From: Syntrophaceae bacterium UBA3084 | Lineage (GTDB): Bacteria; Desulfobacterota; Syntrophia; Syntrophales; UBA6807 | Assembly: GCA_002367335.1 (NCBI GenBank) | Contig: DFBI01000141.1 | Coordinates: forward strand, 1 to 6,957 | Reading direction: 5' to 3' | DNA length: 6,957 nt | Part shown: positions 5,909-6,957 of the stretch, one piece after another | Layout: the number at the start of each line of letters is the position of its first letter | Numbering within the stretch: position 1 is the first letter of the stretch | Position numbers and translations under genes: made by a program | The notes under the pieces: model-generated | Seen by the model: the letters and a program-made list of their open reading frames with translations, nothing else | Databases searched by the model: none | What the model was told of the DNA's origin: nothing

Positions 5909-6841
5909 GTGGAAAATGCTACCAGGGATTTTGGCGCTCACATTGAGATCGAAAGAAATCTTTCGCTACATACAAAAAGGAACTATCTGAGTGACTTAAG
6001 GCAATTTCAGAATTTTCTTTTGGAAAATAATATCTCTGCAGGGGAAAAGGGTAATGATCGGGTTATTCATATAGATCAAACGACAATAAGGGCATTTCTT
6101 GCTTTTCTTTATCGCAAGAAGATAAAGAAAATTACTATTTCAAGAAAGATTTCAAGCCTCAGGGCTTTTTTTAAATATCTGCTTCGCGAGGGGAGAGTAA
6201 AAAATAATCCGGCTGAAATGATTCAGACCACAAAAATTGACAAATACCTGCCCACATTTTTATCCGTAGATGAAGCTTTCTCTCTTACAGGTACTGAATT
6301 TAAAGATGATGTTTTTGGATTGCGGGATAAGGCGATCATTGAACTGCTTTACTCTTCCGGTATTCGAGTCAGTGAACTTACGGGTCTTAACGTTGATGAT
6401 ATTGATTGGAACTCCAGTCTGGTCAAAATACGAGGTAAGGGTAAAAAAGAGAGAATCATTCCCGTCGGTGGGCCGGCACTGGAAGCTTTGAAAAACTATG
6501 TTCGGAAAAGAGACGAACTGTTGAAAAAGAACTTGACTAATGATATTAATACCCCTCTTTTTCTTAATAAATCCGGTACAAGAATAACCACGAGAAGTGT
6601 GGGAAGGTTACTTGATAAGTATGTTCTTCTAAGCGGTATAAATAAAAAAATTGGTCCTCATGTTCTCAGGCATACCTTTGCCACTCACTTAATGGATGGA
6701 GGTGCTGACCTGAGAATCATTCAGGAATTTCTTGGTCATGAAAGTCTTTCCACAACACAGAAATATACATCCACGAGTATAAGCAGGTTGATGGAAGTAT
6801 ATGATAAAGCGCACCCGAAAGCAAAAAGGAGGAGCAGCTAA
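5909..6841 (+). CDS. xerC: Site-specific tyrosine recombinase XerC
   Basis: XerC and XerD together resolve chromosome dimers at dif during cell division. The 310-residue protein has the SAM-like core-binding N-terminal domain (about 1-105, with NLSLHTKRNYLSDL at 17-30) and the catalytic domain (about 115-300). All catalytic residues are visible: R153 in GIRVSEL, K177 in RGKGKKER, H251 and R254 in HVLRHTFATH, H277 in LGHES, and nucleophile Y286 in QKYTS. Length and sequence fit XerC/D rather than a phage or integron integrase. Adjacency to hslV, six bases away, favours XerC over XerD, because xerC-hslV-hslU linkage is common. Translation starts at GTG with a good ribosome site. Its leader is largely made of the 57-bp dispersed repeat. 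No dif site was found in the window. Confidence 0.94.
   Translation: MENATRDFGAHIEIERNLSLHTKRNYLSDLRQFQNFLLENNISAGEKGNDRVIHIDQTTIRAFLAFLYRKKIKKITISRKISSLRAFFKYLLREGRVKNNPAEMIQTTKIDKYLPTFLSVDEAFSLTGTEFKDDVFGLRDKAIIELLYSSGIRVSELTGLNVDDIDWNSSLVKIRGKGKKERIIPVGGPALEALKNYVRKRDELLKKNLTNDINTPLFLNKSGTRITTRSVGRLLDKYVLLSGINKKIGPHVLRHTFATHLMDGGADLRIIQEFLGHESLSTTQKYTSTSISRLMEVYDKAHPKAKRRSS
6826..6834 (+). promoter_or_regulatory. Shine-Dalgarno of hslV inside the end of xerC
   Basis: AAGGAGGAG at 6826-6834 lies within the last xerC codons. The distance to ATG 6848 is 13-15 bases, longer than the usual 5-10. The in-frame xerC stop at 6839-6841 rules out an earlier start, apart from a rare ATT at 6845, so hslV probably relies partly on ribosomes finishing xerC. 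Confidence 0.5.
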
Positions 6842-6847
6842 TATATT

Positions 6848-6957
6848 ATGAAGATAAGGGGAACGACTATACTGTCTGTAAGACATAAAGGAAAGGTTAC
6901 TGTAGGCGGGGATGGGCAGGTAACACTGGACGTTACCATATTGAAGCACGGTGCCCG
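6848..6957 (+). CDS. hslV: ATP-dependent protease proteolytic subunit HslV (5' part)
   Basis: HslV (ClpQ) forms the peptidase core of the HslUV protease, gated by the HslU ATPase. The first 36 codons and two bases of the next are present; the gene runs off the right edge. The reading MKIRGTTILSVRHKGKV is diagnostic: after removal of a five-residue propeptide, T6 would become the catalytic N-terminal threonine. D22 in GGDGQVT corresponds to Asp17 of the mature enzyme; the expected Lys33 would be the first residue beyond the window. The usual TLGNT segment reads TLDVT here, an unusual variation. The gene follows xerC by six bases in the same frame, and hslU is expected next. No identity beyond the visible N-terminus can be checked. 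Confidence 0.93.
   Translation, partial: MKIRGTTILSVRHKGKVTVGGDGQVTLDVTILKHGA

Overview
This window is about 7 kb of ordinary bacterial chromosome, AT-leaning and roughly 40% G+C by eye. All five recognisable housekeeping or enzyme genes and one sensor gene lie on the + strand. The order miaB, bifunctional nuclease, small DUF3553-like protein, xerC, hslV resembles what is seen in deltaproteobacterial-type genomes. The intergenic repeats (heptamer tandem arrays and an element with the core AACCCGGACAAGCCGG) remind me of environmental Desulfobacterota, Nitrospirota and anammox-type Planctomycetes. I cannot settle the phylum from the sequence, and this placement is inference.

Layout: positions 1-80 hold the tail of an upstream transcription unit, closed by a strong intrinsic terminator. 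Next is a site-2-protease-like M50 membrane metalloprotease (139-1002). A 467-bp gap (1003-1469) has no convincing gene but is dense with small repeats: heptameric tandem arrays of unrelated sequence, and a dispersed element split in two. A soluble PAS-PAS-GAF-like-PAS-GGDEF protein follows (1470-3653); its last twelve codons are made of the same heptamer repeat. It lies 37 bp upstream of miaB (3691-5013), which is followed closely by a bifunctional-nuclease-family gene (5029-5529), a small DUF3553-like gene (5583-5813), xerC (5909-6841) and the start of hslV (6848 to the window edge). No terminator is visible between 1470 and the right edge, so these genes could form one long transcript, with a likely promoter at 1391-1419.

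Functionally the genes are a mixture: intramembrane proteolysis, c-di-GMP synthesis under PAS/GAF sensing, tRNA A37 methylthiolation, a nuclease, chromosome dimer resolution, and the HslUV protease. I found no defence island, CRISPR array, prophage, RNA gene or transposase. The most interesting material is the repeat biology. An intact 57-bp element lies in front of xerC, and its second copy is interrupted by 103 bp of heptamer-rich DNA. The heptamer family has also been read through into the C-terminus of a signalling protein.
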